A stretch of 17,495 nt of DNA from Actinomycetota bacterium (lineage in GTDB: Bacteria; Actinomycetota; Acidimicrobiia; IMCC26256; PALSA-610): NCBI GenBank assembly GCA_005779345.1, contig SXJQ01000330.1, positions 1 through 17,495 on the forward strand, in the 5' to 3' direction. This document shows positions 6,477-12,990 of this stretch, one piece after another. Within the stretch, counting starts at the first letter, position 1; each line of letters opens with the position of its first letter. The notes under the pieces were generated by a model. That model was not told the origin of the DNA and searched no databases. It saw only the letters and a program-made list of their open reading frames with translations. The position numbers and the translations under genes were made by a program.

Positions 6477-7486
6477 TTCGCCGGGAGGTCGGCTGCCGGG
6501 ACGTCAGGCGCCGGGAGGTCGGCCGGCCCGGGAATGCTCGCTCGTCGGTTGCCGGCGACGAAGGCGGGGGCGCCGAGCGCACTGACCACGAGGAGCGAGG
6601 CATACCAGAGCAGGCCGAGTCCGACCGCCTGACCGCGGCTGACTCCGAGCGGCACGAGGAAGAGCACGAGCATGCCCTCGCGCACGCCGAGGCCGCTCAC
6701 CGAGAGCGGGAGCACCTGGATCATCGCGACGGCAGGGATGAATGCGAACAGCGCCGCGATGGGGAGGTCGAGATCCATCGCGGTGACGATCAGGGCGACC
6801 GAGGCGACCACGGAGACCTGATAGGCGATCGCGCTGACGAGCACGTCGACGATCCGACGCGGTTCTCGCCGCAGACCGTCGACACCACGGTGTACGGCGC
6901 CGATGAAGCGTGCCCAGTTCTCGTGCTCGGTGAAGCGACCCGCGATGCGCGGATGACCCGCGAGGAATACGATCGACGCGAGCAGTCCGAGCGTGACGAG
7001 CGCGATGAGGATCGCGACGAGCGCGTGGTCCTCTTCGAGGAGACTCGGACGCGCCGCGAATCCCGTGAGCACCAGGAGCGGGAGTGCGACGAAGCCACTG
7101 AGCCGTTCGACCGCGACCGAGCCGAACGCGATCTCGGCCGACCCGGAGGGCCGGGACGCTCGCGTGACCCTGAGCACGTCGCCGCCGATGGTCGAGGGCA
7201 ACACGTTGCCGAGGAACAGGCTCGCGAGGTAGATGTTCGTCAACGTCGGCACCGAGACCTCGGCGCCGAATGCCGCGAGCACTCGTTGCCAGCGCCAGGC
7301 CGAGAGCACGACGCCGCAGAGCGCGACGACGACCGCGCCGGCGAGGAACGCTGCGGTGAGTCCGTGCCGCCCACGCGGCAGGACGCCGTCGAGGTCGGGT
7401 GCCTTGAACACGAGCACGGCGAGCAGACCTCCGCTGACGAGCAGGCGGAGGATGAACAATCCGCGTCGTCGGTCGCCGCGTTCCAT
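6473..7486 (-). CDS. LPG-synthase-TM / UPF0104-family integral membrane protein (possible lipid flippase)
   Basis: This is a 337-residue polytopic membrane protein resembling the transmembrane (flippase) half of MprF and stand-alone UPF0104 proteins; it lacks the cytosolic aminoacyl-transferase domain. Diagnostic motifs are SAWRWQRVLAAFG, NVLPSTIGGDVLRVTRA, AVERLSGFVALPLL and LPLSVSGLGVREGMLVLF. About eight hydrophobic segments are visible. Family members move or modify lipid-linked substrates, or support glycolipid synthesis; direction and substrate are not predictable. The short C-terminal tail is Pro/Ala-rich (PGPADLPAPDVPAADLPAK). The ATG at 7486 lacks a Shine-Dalgarno; TATCCT lies 8 nt upstream. 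It is the first gene of a two-gene operon with the PAP2_3 protein and is divergent, over 70 bp, from a PAP2 phosphatase operon. Confidence 0.88.
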   Translation of the reverse strand: MERGDRRRGLFILRLLVSGGLLAVLVFKAPDLDGVLPRGRHGLTAAFLAGAVVVALCGVVLSAWRWQRVLAAFGAEVSVPTLTNIYLASLFLGNVLPSTIGGDVLRVTRASRPSGSAEIAFGSVAVERLSGFVALPLLVLTGFAARPSLLEEDHALVAILIALVTLGLLASIVFLAGHPRIAGRFTEHENWARFIGAVHRGVDGLRREPRRIVDVLVSAIAYQVSVVASVALIVTAMDLDLPIAALFAFIPAVAMIQVLPLSVSGLGVREGMLVLFLVPLGVSRGQAVGLGLLWYASLLVVSALGAPAFVAGNRRASIPGPADLPAPDVPAADLPAK

Positions 7487-7556
7487 CGCCGGACAGGATA
7501 AGCAGTCGCCGGCGATGCGGTCGTCCGCTCCGGCGGCGGCCGGTACCGTCGGGCCC
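7487..7556. promoter_or_regulatory. Shared divergent promoter region of the two membrane-protein operons
   Basis: This 70-bp interval separates the starts at 7486 (minus) and 7557 (plus). The leftward side has TATCCT (minus strand, 7495-7500) 8 nt before ATG, and the rightward side has TACCGT (7544-7549) 7 nt before GTG. Both fit TANNNT -10 elements of leaderless transcripts, and neither gene has a Shine-Dalgarno. No convincing -35 or operator is visible. Confidence 0.45.
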
Positions 7557-8177
7557 GTGTCCACCCCCTCCGAAACGTCGCCGCGCCCGCTCGTTGCCGC
7601 GGCGGTGGTGCTGGGGTTGGTGGTGTTCGGGGCGATGGCGTGCGCGGCGACGTTCGATGTCGCTCGCGGTGCGGATGCCGCGTTCGTCGCCTGGGTCTCG
7701 CGCGGTCCCGACTCGTTGGAAACGCTTGCCGAGATCGTCATGACGCTCGGGACCGTGACCGGGCTGACGCTCGTCTGGCTCCCCGCCTCGATCCTGCGGT
7801 TCCAGCGGCCCCGACCCGTCGTCGCGGTGGTGGCCGCGACGTTGATCGCTCGTTGGGCCGCGCGGTTCGCCAAGGATCTCTTCGAGAGCCCGCGGCCGAC
7901 GCGGAGCGCGCAGCTCGTGGTGCGCCAGGCCGTCGACGGCTTCGGGTTCCCGTCGGCGCACGCTGCGGTCGCCGCGGCGGCCGCGACCGCGTGGGCGTGG
8001 CACGCGCGACCGCGCGAGCGCGCGGTCGTGCTCGCGATCGCGGGCGTGGTCGGCGCGCTGCGCTGGTACGTCGGCGTCCACTACGTGGTCGACGTCGTCG
8101 GCGGGCTCGCGATCGGGGTCGCGGCGGGGACGATCGCGATGATGTTGTCGCGTGTGCGAGTAGGTTCCCGCGGATGA
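7557..8177 (+). CDS. PAP2-family membrane phosphatase (lipid phosphate or undecaprenyl-diphosphate phosphatase-like)
   Basis: This is a 206-residue PAP2 protein with a complete active site: K106-X6-R113-P114 (KDLFESPRP), PSAH (132-135, with H135) and R169-X5-H175-X3-D179 (RWYVGVHYVVD). Several hydrophobic segments surround these, placing the site at the extracytoplasmic face as in PgpB/BcrC-type phosphatases. Members dephosphorylate phosphatidic acid, PGP, diacylglycerol pyrophosphate or polyprenyl diphosphates; which applies here is open. The GTG start at 7557 has no Shine-Dalgarno, but TACCGT with a 7-nt spacer suggests a leaderless mRNA. Its stop overlaps the next start (ATGA, 8174-8177), making it the first gene of a three-gene coupled operon. 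It is a different PAP2 subfamily from the divergent 5616-6476 protein. Confidence 0.9.
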   Translation: MSTPSETSPRPLVAAAVVLGLVVFGAMACAATFDVARGADAAFVAWVSRGPDSLETLAEIVMTLGTVTGLTLVWLPASILRFQRPRPVVAVVAATLIARWAARFAKDLFESPRPTRSAQLVVRQAVDGFGFPSAHAAVAAAAATAWAWHARPRERAVVLAIAGVVGALRWYVGVHYVVDVVGGLAIGVAAGTIAMMLSRVRVGSRG

Positions 8178-8386
8178 TCCGCTCCGCGTTGAGTCGGCGC
8201 GCCGAGGCCGCGCTCTACGCCTCGGCGGCGGTCAGCTACATCGCGACGGGGCTGTTCTACAAGGGCGTGCTCAACTGGATCGTCGGACCGTTGTGGCTCG
8301 TCGTCTGGGTCGAGACCGGATCGCGTGTCGCCACCGCGCTCGCCGGTCGCCGCGCGCGGCCGTCGCCGTCCGACGGGGCGCGATGA
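8174..8386 (+). CDS. Small membrane protein (70 aa), function unknown
   Basis: This short gene is linked by 4-nt ATGA overlaps to both neighbours (8174-8177 and 8383-8386), which is strong support that it is translated as part of the operon. The product has a basic start (MIRSALSRRAEAAL), one or two hydrophobic stretches (about 13-27 and 32-50, including YIATGLFYKGVLNWIVGP) and a basic, Pro/Ser-containing tail (GRRARPSPSDGAR). I do not recognise a family. The position between a PAP2 phosphatase and a YdjM-like membrane protein suggests an accessory or small subunit of the same membrane process. Confidence 0.75.
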   Translation: MIRSALSRRAEAALYASAAVSYIATGLFYKGVLNWIVGPLWLVVWVETGSRVATALAGRRARPSPSDGAR

Positions 8387-9282
8387 GCTGGGCGGCACAC
8401 CAGTTCGAGATCTACGCGGTCGAGAACCACCTTCCGAAGCGTCTGCGCGGCAAGATCAGCTTCTTCGCGATCTTCCTCGGGGATTTCACCCCCGACTTCT
8501 TCGCCAAGTTCTGGGTCTACGGGTTCACCATCAACGGCACGCACTACGGCGCGACGAACCCCCACCGATGGCATCGCGGTTGGCCGGGGATGGGCTTCAC
8601 CCACACGGTGTTCCTCGGCGCGATCGTCGCGGCCGCCATGTGGTTCTGGAAGCACAACCCGGCGTGGGCGATCGGGTACATGCTCGGGTTCGCCGCGCAC
8701 GCGCTCACCGACATCAACGACAGCATCGGCACGATGCTCTTGTTCCCGTTCTCGGCACACAACTGGTCGATCGGGACGTGGGCCTACGCCGCGACGATCG
8801 AAGGCGGCAAGTATTTCGACGGTGCCGCGTACTACAGCAGCCTCGGGTTCGTGATGGACACGTTCTGGCTGGTGGTGGTCCTGGCGTCGTGGCGCTGCCT
8901 CACGCGCGACTACTGGCGGACCCGGATCGTCCCGCCCGACGCGCGCGCCTGGGCGTGGTTCGGAAGGTTCCTCTCCGAGCCGGGACTCCTCGCCCTGTAT
9001 CGCGCGACGTTCTTCTACGGCGTCTGCCGCCTCATCACCTGGACGACCTGGGCACACCTGATCGCGCGACCGACGATCCTGTTGCCCGACGGCACGGCCC
9101 GGACCTTCGACGGCTACCCATGGGACCTGTCGTGGGGTGGACCGTGGTGGGTGACGCCGGTGCGCCTCCCGCACGTCTCGCCATGGATCGTGTTGCCGAC
9201 CGCCTTGGCGCTGCTCGCCCTGATCTACGCGATCGCGCTGCGGGTGTGGGATCGCATGACTGCCGCCAGCCTCGTGGCCTGA
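8383..9282 (+). CDS. Polytopic membrane protein with YdjM/DUF457-like metal-hydrolase His/Asp pattern
   Basis: This is a 299-residue membrane protein. The N-terminal half carries, in order, H6 (AAHQFE), GDFTPD (D34, D38), HRGWPGMGFTHT (H64, H74) and AAHALTDINDSIG (H106, D110, D113), followed by a LLFPF stretch. This order of H, PD, HRG..THT and H...D...LL.PF parallels the 'LexA-binding inner membrane-associated hydrolase' (YdjM/DUF457) family, where the residues are thought to bind metal in the membrane. The resemblance is distant, the spacing differs, and the protein is longer, with a C-terminal extension from about 170 containing two further hydrophobic regions. The start is fixed by ATGA overlap with the 70-residue gene. 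The last 58 nt overlap a small minus-strand gene. Confidence 0.75.
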   Translation: MSWAAHQFEIYAVENHLPKRLRGKISFFAIFLGDFTPDFFAKFWVYGFTINGTHYGATNPHRWHRGWPGMGFTHTVFLGAIVAAAMWFWKHNPAWAIGYMLGFAAHALTDINDSIGTMLLFPFSAHNWSIGTWAYAATIEGGKYFDGAAYYSSLGFVMDTFWLVVVLASWRCLTRDYWRTRIVPPDARAWAWFGRFLSEPGLLALYRATFFYGVCRLITWTTWAHLIARPTILLPDGTARTFDGYPWDLSWGGPWWVTPVRLPHVSPWIVLPTALALLALIYAIALRVWDRMTAASLVA

Positions 9283-9512
9283 AACGCGGGCGCCGCGTCG
9301 GCCCGGGCAACGGTTTCGGCACCGAGGATCGCGACGGGGTCGAGGTCGAGGTCACGGAGAAAGCGCACGACCCGGAAATCTCGCTGTTCGGTCGTCGGCA
9401 TCGCCACGCCGGCCTTGGCGAGGAGCTGGCGGATCGATCCACGAGCGGCAGCCGCGGCGGCGAGGAGGGTCCCGCCGACGACGTCGACGTTGGTGATGCA
9501 GTTCGCGCACAT
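9225..9512 (-). CDS. Small Cys-motif protein (95 aa), hypothetical
   Basis: This predicted cytosolic protein begins MCANCITNVD, giving an N-terminal C2-X2-C5 pair. An alanine-rich helix-like stretch follows, then the better-formed segment TTEQRDFRVVRFLRDLDLDPVAILG. Third codon positions are mostly G or C in this frame, like neighbouring genes, supporting coding. I recall similar small actinobacterial hypothetical proteins but no function. The ATG at 9512 has no Shine-Dalgarno; CAACAT ends 6 nt upstream. The 3' end overlaps the convergent membrane-protein gene by 58 nt, so the last ~19 residues may be poorly conserved. It is divergent from the alpha/beta hydrolase gene across 45 bp. A lone CxxC might bind a metal. 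Confidence 0.55.
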   Translation of the reverse strand: MCANCITNVDVVGGTLLAAAAAARGSIRQLLAKAGVAMPTTEQRDFRVVRFLRDLDLDPVAILGAETVARADAAPAFQATRLAAVMRSHTRSAIA

Positions 9513-9560
9513 GCGCCCATGTTGGCATGCCGGCCTCGCGTGGGGAAGCATGGGCCCATG
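9510..9560. promoter_or_regulatory. Symmetrical divergent start region with paired 12-bp palindromic elements
   Basis: CATGCGCCCATG (9510-9521) and the perfect palindrome CATGGGCCCATG (9549-9560) match at 11 of 12 positions, and each contains the start codon of one divergent gene. In both directions a hexamer with A at position 2 and T at position 6 (CAACAT, AAGCAT) lies 6 nt before the ATG, so the two genes have mirror-image, apparently leaderless, start contexts. The palindrome GGCATGCC (9524-9531) lies between them. Confidence 0.4.
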
Positions 9561-10385
9561 CGAATCATCACGGACGACGGAGTCGAACTCGCGGTCGAGG
9601 TCAGGGGCGAGGGGCCGGCGTTACTCCTCGTCCATGGTTTCGGAGGAGCGAAGGAGGACTTCTTCGACCATCTCGACCAACTCGCCGAGTCGCACCGGGT
9701 CGCGACGTTCGACCATCGCGGTCACGGCGCGAGCGGCCGCCCCGACACGCTGGAGGGGTACTCCCTCGACCGGATGCGAGCCGACGTGCTGTGTGTCGCC
9801 GACGCGCTCGGCTTCGAACGGTTCCGTCTGCTCGGTCACTCCATGGGCGGCATGGTGACGCGCCGGATCGCGATCGACCACCCGCATCGCGTCGAGGCGC
9901 ACATCTTCATGGACACGTCGGCGGGGCCGCTCCCCGGCGTCGACCCCGAGCTGCTCGAGCTCGGCGCTCGGATCGCCATCGACGAGGGCAAGGCCGCCCT
10001 CAAGGCCGCGCTCGACTCGCTCGGATCGCCGCTCGACAACCCCGCGTACGAACGCGTCCTGCGCGAACGCCCCGGCTATCAGGAGTTCGTCGACCGCAAG
10101 TGGGACGATCTCTCCCACCTGATGTGGGCGGCGATGGCGCGTGCGATCGCGTACCAGCCCGACGACCACGTCGATCTGGCCACGCTCGGCATCCCTGTGT
10201 TGGTGCTCGTCGGCGAGCTCGACACGCCGTTCCATGGGCCGTCGCGCCGCATCGCCGAGACGGTGCCCGGCGCTCGGTACGCGATGATCGAGGGCGCAGG
10301 TCATTCGCCCCAGTTCGAGAACCCCGACGCCTGGTACCGCGAGCTCACCGAGTTCCTCGCGAGCCTCCCCGAGAAGGTCGGATGA
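9558..10385 (+). CDS. Alpha/beta-fold hydrolase
   Basis: This is a 275-residue cytosolic alpha/beta hydrolase. It has the oxyanion-loop HGFGG (residues 26-30), DHRGHGASGRPD, the nucleophile elbow GHSMGG (S95), the acid D222 in GELDTPF and the catalytic histidine H249 in GAGHSPQFENPD. A helical cap spans about 125-205. The family includes esterases, C-C bond hydrolases, haloalkane dehalogenase-like proteins and MenH; the triad alone does not decide the substrate. The ATG at 9558 has no Shine-Dalgarno, and AAGCAT ends 6 nt upstream. Its stop overlaps the ATG of the following ThDP enzyme (ATGA, 10382-10385), so the two are probably coupled and may act in sequence on a keto- or acyl-intermediate. 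Confidence 0.9.
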   Translation: MRIITDDGVELAVEVRGEGPALLLVHGFGGAKEDFFDHLDQLAESHRVATFDHRGHGASGRPDTLEGYSLDRMRADVLCVADALGFERFRLLGHSMGGMVTRRIAIDHPHRVEAHIFMDTSAGPLPGVDPELLELGARIAIDEGKAALKAALDSLGSPLDNPAYERVLRERPGYQEFVDRKWDDLSHLMWAAMARAIAYQPDDHVDLATLGIPVLVLVGELDTPFHGPSRRIAETVPGARYAMIEGAGHSPQFENPDAWYRELTEFLASLPEKVG

Positions 10386-12034
10386 CGCCCTACGAGAACT
10401 CGGGCCAGGGGGCGACCTCGGTCGACGGGCATGCCGGGCTCCTCGCGACCGAGGTGCTGAAGGCCCACGATGTCGACGTCATGTTCACCCTGTCGGGCGG
10501 CCACCTGTTCGTGCTCTACGACGGCTGTGTGATCGGCGGGCTCCCGCTCGTCGACGTCCGCCACGAACAGACGGCGACGTTCGCGGCCGAGGGCTGGGCC
10601 AAGGTGACCCGGCGTCCGGGTTGCGCGGCGCTCACGGCCGGCCCCGGAATCACGAACGGCGTGAGCGCGATGACGGCAGCCTGGATGAACGGCTCGCCGA
10701 TGATCGTGCTCGGCGGCCGTGCGCCGCAGGGTCGGTGGGGTGCGGGTTCGTTGCAGGAACTCGATCACGTGCCGATCGTCGCCCCGATCGTGAAGCGCGC
10801 CGCGACGGCGACCGGTCCGGAATCGGTCGTGGCCGAGGTGCATGCCTCGTTGGTCGCCGCGCGCACCCCGCACCGCGGGCCGGCGTTCGTCGACGTCCCG
10901 CTCGACGCGTTCGGTCCCGGATCGGTCACGATTCCGACGGTCGACCACGCGGCATTGCGCGGGGCGGCACCCGATCCCGACGCGATCGCGCGCGTCGCGG
11001 CGCTGGTCGGCGCCGCCGAGCGTCCGGTGCTGATCGCCGGCGGCGACGTGTTCTGGGCCACGGCCGAACCCGCGATGGTCGCCTGGGCCGAAGCGGCCCG
11101 CGTTCCCGTGTTCGTGAACGGCATGGGCCGGGGCACCATCCCGGCCGATCACGCGCTCGCGTTCTCGCGCACGAGGTCGGCGGCGCTCAAGGGCGCCGAT
11201 CTCGTGCTGGTCGCAGGGACGAAGCTCGACTTCCGGCTCGGCTTCGGTCGATTCGGCGACGCGCAGGTCGTCCATCTCTGCGACGCGCCGGGCGAGGTCG
11301 CGCCGCACGCCGAACTCGCGGCGTCGACCGAGGGCGATCTGCGCGCCACCTTCGCGGCACTCGCCGATGCCGTCACCGGCGCGGCAGGTCACGACGCCTG
11401 GGTGGCGCGTCTGCGCGACGAAGAGGACGCAGCGCGAGCATCCGACCGCGACGCGCTCGACGCCGACGCCGACCCGATCCGGCCGACGCGCATCTACGGC
11501 GAGCTGCGACGGCGGTTGGACCGCGATGCGATCGTGATCGGCGACGGCGGCGACTTCGTCAGTTACGCGGGCAAGTACGTCGACTCGTTCGCGCCGGGCA
11601 CCTTCCTCGATCCGGGACCGTTCGGGTGCCTCGGCATGGGCCCCGGCTACGCGCTCGCCGCGGGACGCGCGCATCCCGATCGTCAGGTCGTCGTGTTGTT
11701 CGGCGATGGTGCCACGGGCTTCGCGCTCGGTGATTTCGACACGCTCGTCCGTCACGACACGAACTGCGTGATCCTCATCGGGAACAACGGGATCTGGGGT
11801 CTGGAGAAGCACCCGATGAAGGCGATCTTCGGTTACGACGTCGTCGCCGACCTGCGGCCGGGCACGCGGTACGACGAGGTGATGGTCGCTCTCGGTGGTG
11901 GCGGCGAGATGGTCGAACGGCCCGGCGAGATCGGCCCCGCGCTCGACCGCGCGTTCGCCCATCGGGGTCCGTACGTCGTGAACGTGCTCACCGATCCGAG
12001 CGACGAGTACCCGCGGAGCAGCAACCTCGCCTGA
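10382..12034 (+). CDS. ThDP-dependent enzyme, acetolactate synthase-like superfamily
   Basis: This is a 550-residue thiamine-diphosphate enzyme with the three-domain layout of acetolactate synthase, oxalyl-CoA decarboxylase and 2-hydroxyacyl-CoA lyase. The PYR domain carries the cofactor-activating glutamate E62 in RHEQTATFAAEGWAK and the AALTAGPGITNGVSAM segment. The PP domain has the ThDP/Mg motif GDGATGF (from G441) through N468-N469 (GNNGIWG). The middle domain spans about 190-330 and contains RPVLIAGGDVFW. Housekeeping IlvB is longer and usually sits next to its regulatory subunit IlvN, which is not here, so a catabolic or 2-hydroxyacyl-CoA-type reaction is more likely than branched-chain synthesis. 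It overlaps the alpha/beta hydrolase by 4 nt. The chosen ATG is fixed by that overlap. Confidence 0.9.
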   Translation: MTPYENSGQGATSVDGHAGLLATEVLKAHDVDVMFTLSGGHLFVLYDGCVIGGLPLVDVRHEQTATFAAEGWAKVTRRPGCAALTAGPGITNGVSAMTAAWMNGSPMIVLGGRAPQGRWGAGSLQELDHVPIVAPIVKRAATATGPESVVAEVHASLVAARTPHRGPAFVDVPLDAFGPGSVTIPTVDHAALRGAAPDPDAIARVAALVGAAERPVLIAGGDVFWATAEPAMVAWAEAARVPVFVNGMGRGTIPADHALAFSRTRSAALKGADLVLVAGTKLDFRLGFGRFGDAQVVHLCDAPGEVAPHAELAASTEGDLRATFAALADAVTGAAGHDAWVARLRDEEDAARASDRDALDADADPIRPTRIYGELRRRLDRDAIVIGDGGDFVSYAGKYVDSFAPGTFLDPGPFGCLGMGPGYALAAGRAHPDRQVVVLFGDGATGFALGDFDTLVRHDTNCVILIGNNGIWGLEKHPMKAIFGYDVVADLRPGTRYDEVMVALGGGGEMVERPGEIGPALDRAFAHRGPYVVNVLTDPSDEYPRSSNLA

Positions 12035-12061
12035 ACGGTCATCGAGACGCAGACCGCAGGC

Positions 12062-12463
12062 TCACGACGCGAAGAAGTTGCACAGTCGCCACGAACCGTC
12101 TTCGCGCACGACGTCGACATCGAAGCGATCGGTGCGCGTGCCGTAGTCGAGTTCGTAGTGCACGTCGCGCCGATCACCGATGGGATCGAACGAGAACACG
12201 TCGTGACCTTCGAGGCCGCGGCGCGCTTCGGAAACGGCGACGGGGAAGTCGGCGCGGGAAACGCGAGCGCGGTCGGCCGCGCAGAGCCGTGACCACGCGC
12301 GGTCGTCGCGCCCTGCTTCGAGATCGGTGAAGAACGCGTCGACGGCATCGACGGGCGCGGTCGTCGCGCGTTGCATGGCCCACCACGCCGCGCCGCCGAG
12401 CGATGCGAGGGCGAGCACCGACACGATCGTCCAGCGCGGCCACCGAAGCCTGCGTTCCGCCAC
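12062..12463 (-). CDS. Small membrane-anchored protein with extracytoplasmic domain (133 aa)
   Basis: Residues 1-10 are basic (MAERRLRWPR), residues 11-30 are hydrophobic (TIVSVLALASLGGAAWWAM), and the rest is a soluble domain beginning at DAVDAFFTDLEAGRDDRAWSRLC. The domain resembles the general pattern of small NTF2-like/DUF4878-type proteins: an early helix with 'A(F)...AG(R)..AW..LC', ending in a strand with EDGSWRLC. It contains two cysteines (C61, C128) that could form a disulfide outside the cytoplasm. The GTG at 12463 has GAGG only 4 nt upstream. It lies 45 nt downstream of the thioesterase gene on the same strand and converges with the ThDP enzyme gene, 27 nt apart. Function unknown; orientation Nin-Cout is inferred. 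Confidence 0.75.
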   Translation of the reverse strand: MAERRLRWPRWTIVSVLALASLGGAAWWAMQRATTAPVDAVDAFFTDLEAGRDDRAWSRLCAADRARVSRADFPVAVSEARRGLEGHDVFSFDPIGDRRDVHYELDYGTRTDRFDVDVVREDGSWRLCNFFAS

Positions 12464-12508
12464 AGGACCTCATCGGCCGACCCGGGTCGCGGCTTCAGGA
12501 TCGGGGCG

Positions 12509-12919
12509 TCAGCCCTCGGCCCGCTCGACGAAGCGCTCGCGATCGACGAGGACTCGGGTCACGTAGCCGGCAGCAATGAGGCCACGACGATCGCTGACCG
12601 TGACCTTGAAGTTGAGGCGACGGCCCTCGACCGATTCGAGCAGCGCATCGGCGGTCACCTCACCTCCCACCGGCGTCGGTGCGAGATGAGTGAGTTGCAC
12701 CTCGCTGCCGACGGTGGTCCGATCCGGCGCGAGCGCGCCGGCGACGGCCGCGCACGTCGCTTGCTCGGCGAGCGCGACGACCCGCGGTGTCGCGAGCACG
12801 GGCACGTCGCCGCTTCCCATCGCGGCGGCCGTGTCGGCCTCGGTCACGACGTGGGTGACGCTCGCCGTGAGGCCGGATTGGATCGGCCCGGCAGGAGGAG
12901 GTCCGGCGCGTCGAGACAC
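12509..12919 (-). CDS. Hotdog-fold thioesterase, fluoroacetyl-CoA thioesterase (FlK)-like
   Basis: This is a 136-residue protein matching FlK in length and catalytic layout. Residues T44 and E52 lie in LATPRVVALAEQAT, and H78 in VQLTHLAPTPVGGEVTA, corresponding to T42, E50 and H76 of Streptomyces cattleya FlK. The segment VEGRRLNFKVTVSD further matches the family. FlK itself detoxifies fluoroacetyl-CoA, but most homologues in non-fluoroacetate producers are general acyl-CoA thioesterases or thioesterase-like, so I do not infer fluoro specificity. The GTG at 12919 gives a length like FlK and has TACGTT 6 nt upstream, consistent with a leaderless mRNA. The longer ATG start at 12970 would add a non-conserved N-terminus. 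It is divergent from the tldD operon. Confidence 0.85.
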   Translation of the reverse strand: MSRRAGPPPAGPIQSGLTASVTHVVTEADTAAAMGSGDVPVLATPRVVALAEQATCAAVAGALAPDRTTVGSEVQLTHLAPTPVGGEVTADALLESVEGRRLNFKVTVSDRRGLIAAGYVTRVLVDRERFVERAEG

Positions 12920-12927
12920 GGTCCTAA

Positions 12928-12933
12928 CGTACG
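12928..12933 (-). promoter_or_regulatory. Approximate position of the candidate -10 (TACGTT) for the FlK-like gene
   Basis: TACGTT on the minus strand lies about 6 nt upstream of the GTG start at 12919 and fits TANNNT; coordinates may be off by a base or two. No Shine-Dalgarno at proper spacing is present. It lies in the 71-bp divergent interval shared with tldD, where I see no clear rightward -10. Confidence 0.35.
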
Positions 12934-12990
12934 CGGCCGGCGGCCGATCGTTCACCTCGGGCGCCACCACCCCGAAAGGAACCCCTGCCG

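Noticed and set aside
10301..11962. Long minus-strand open frame (553 codons) opposite the ThDP enzyme gene
   Set aside because: It is an Arg/His/Asp-rich shadow of a strongly recognised gene, with no motif of its own.
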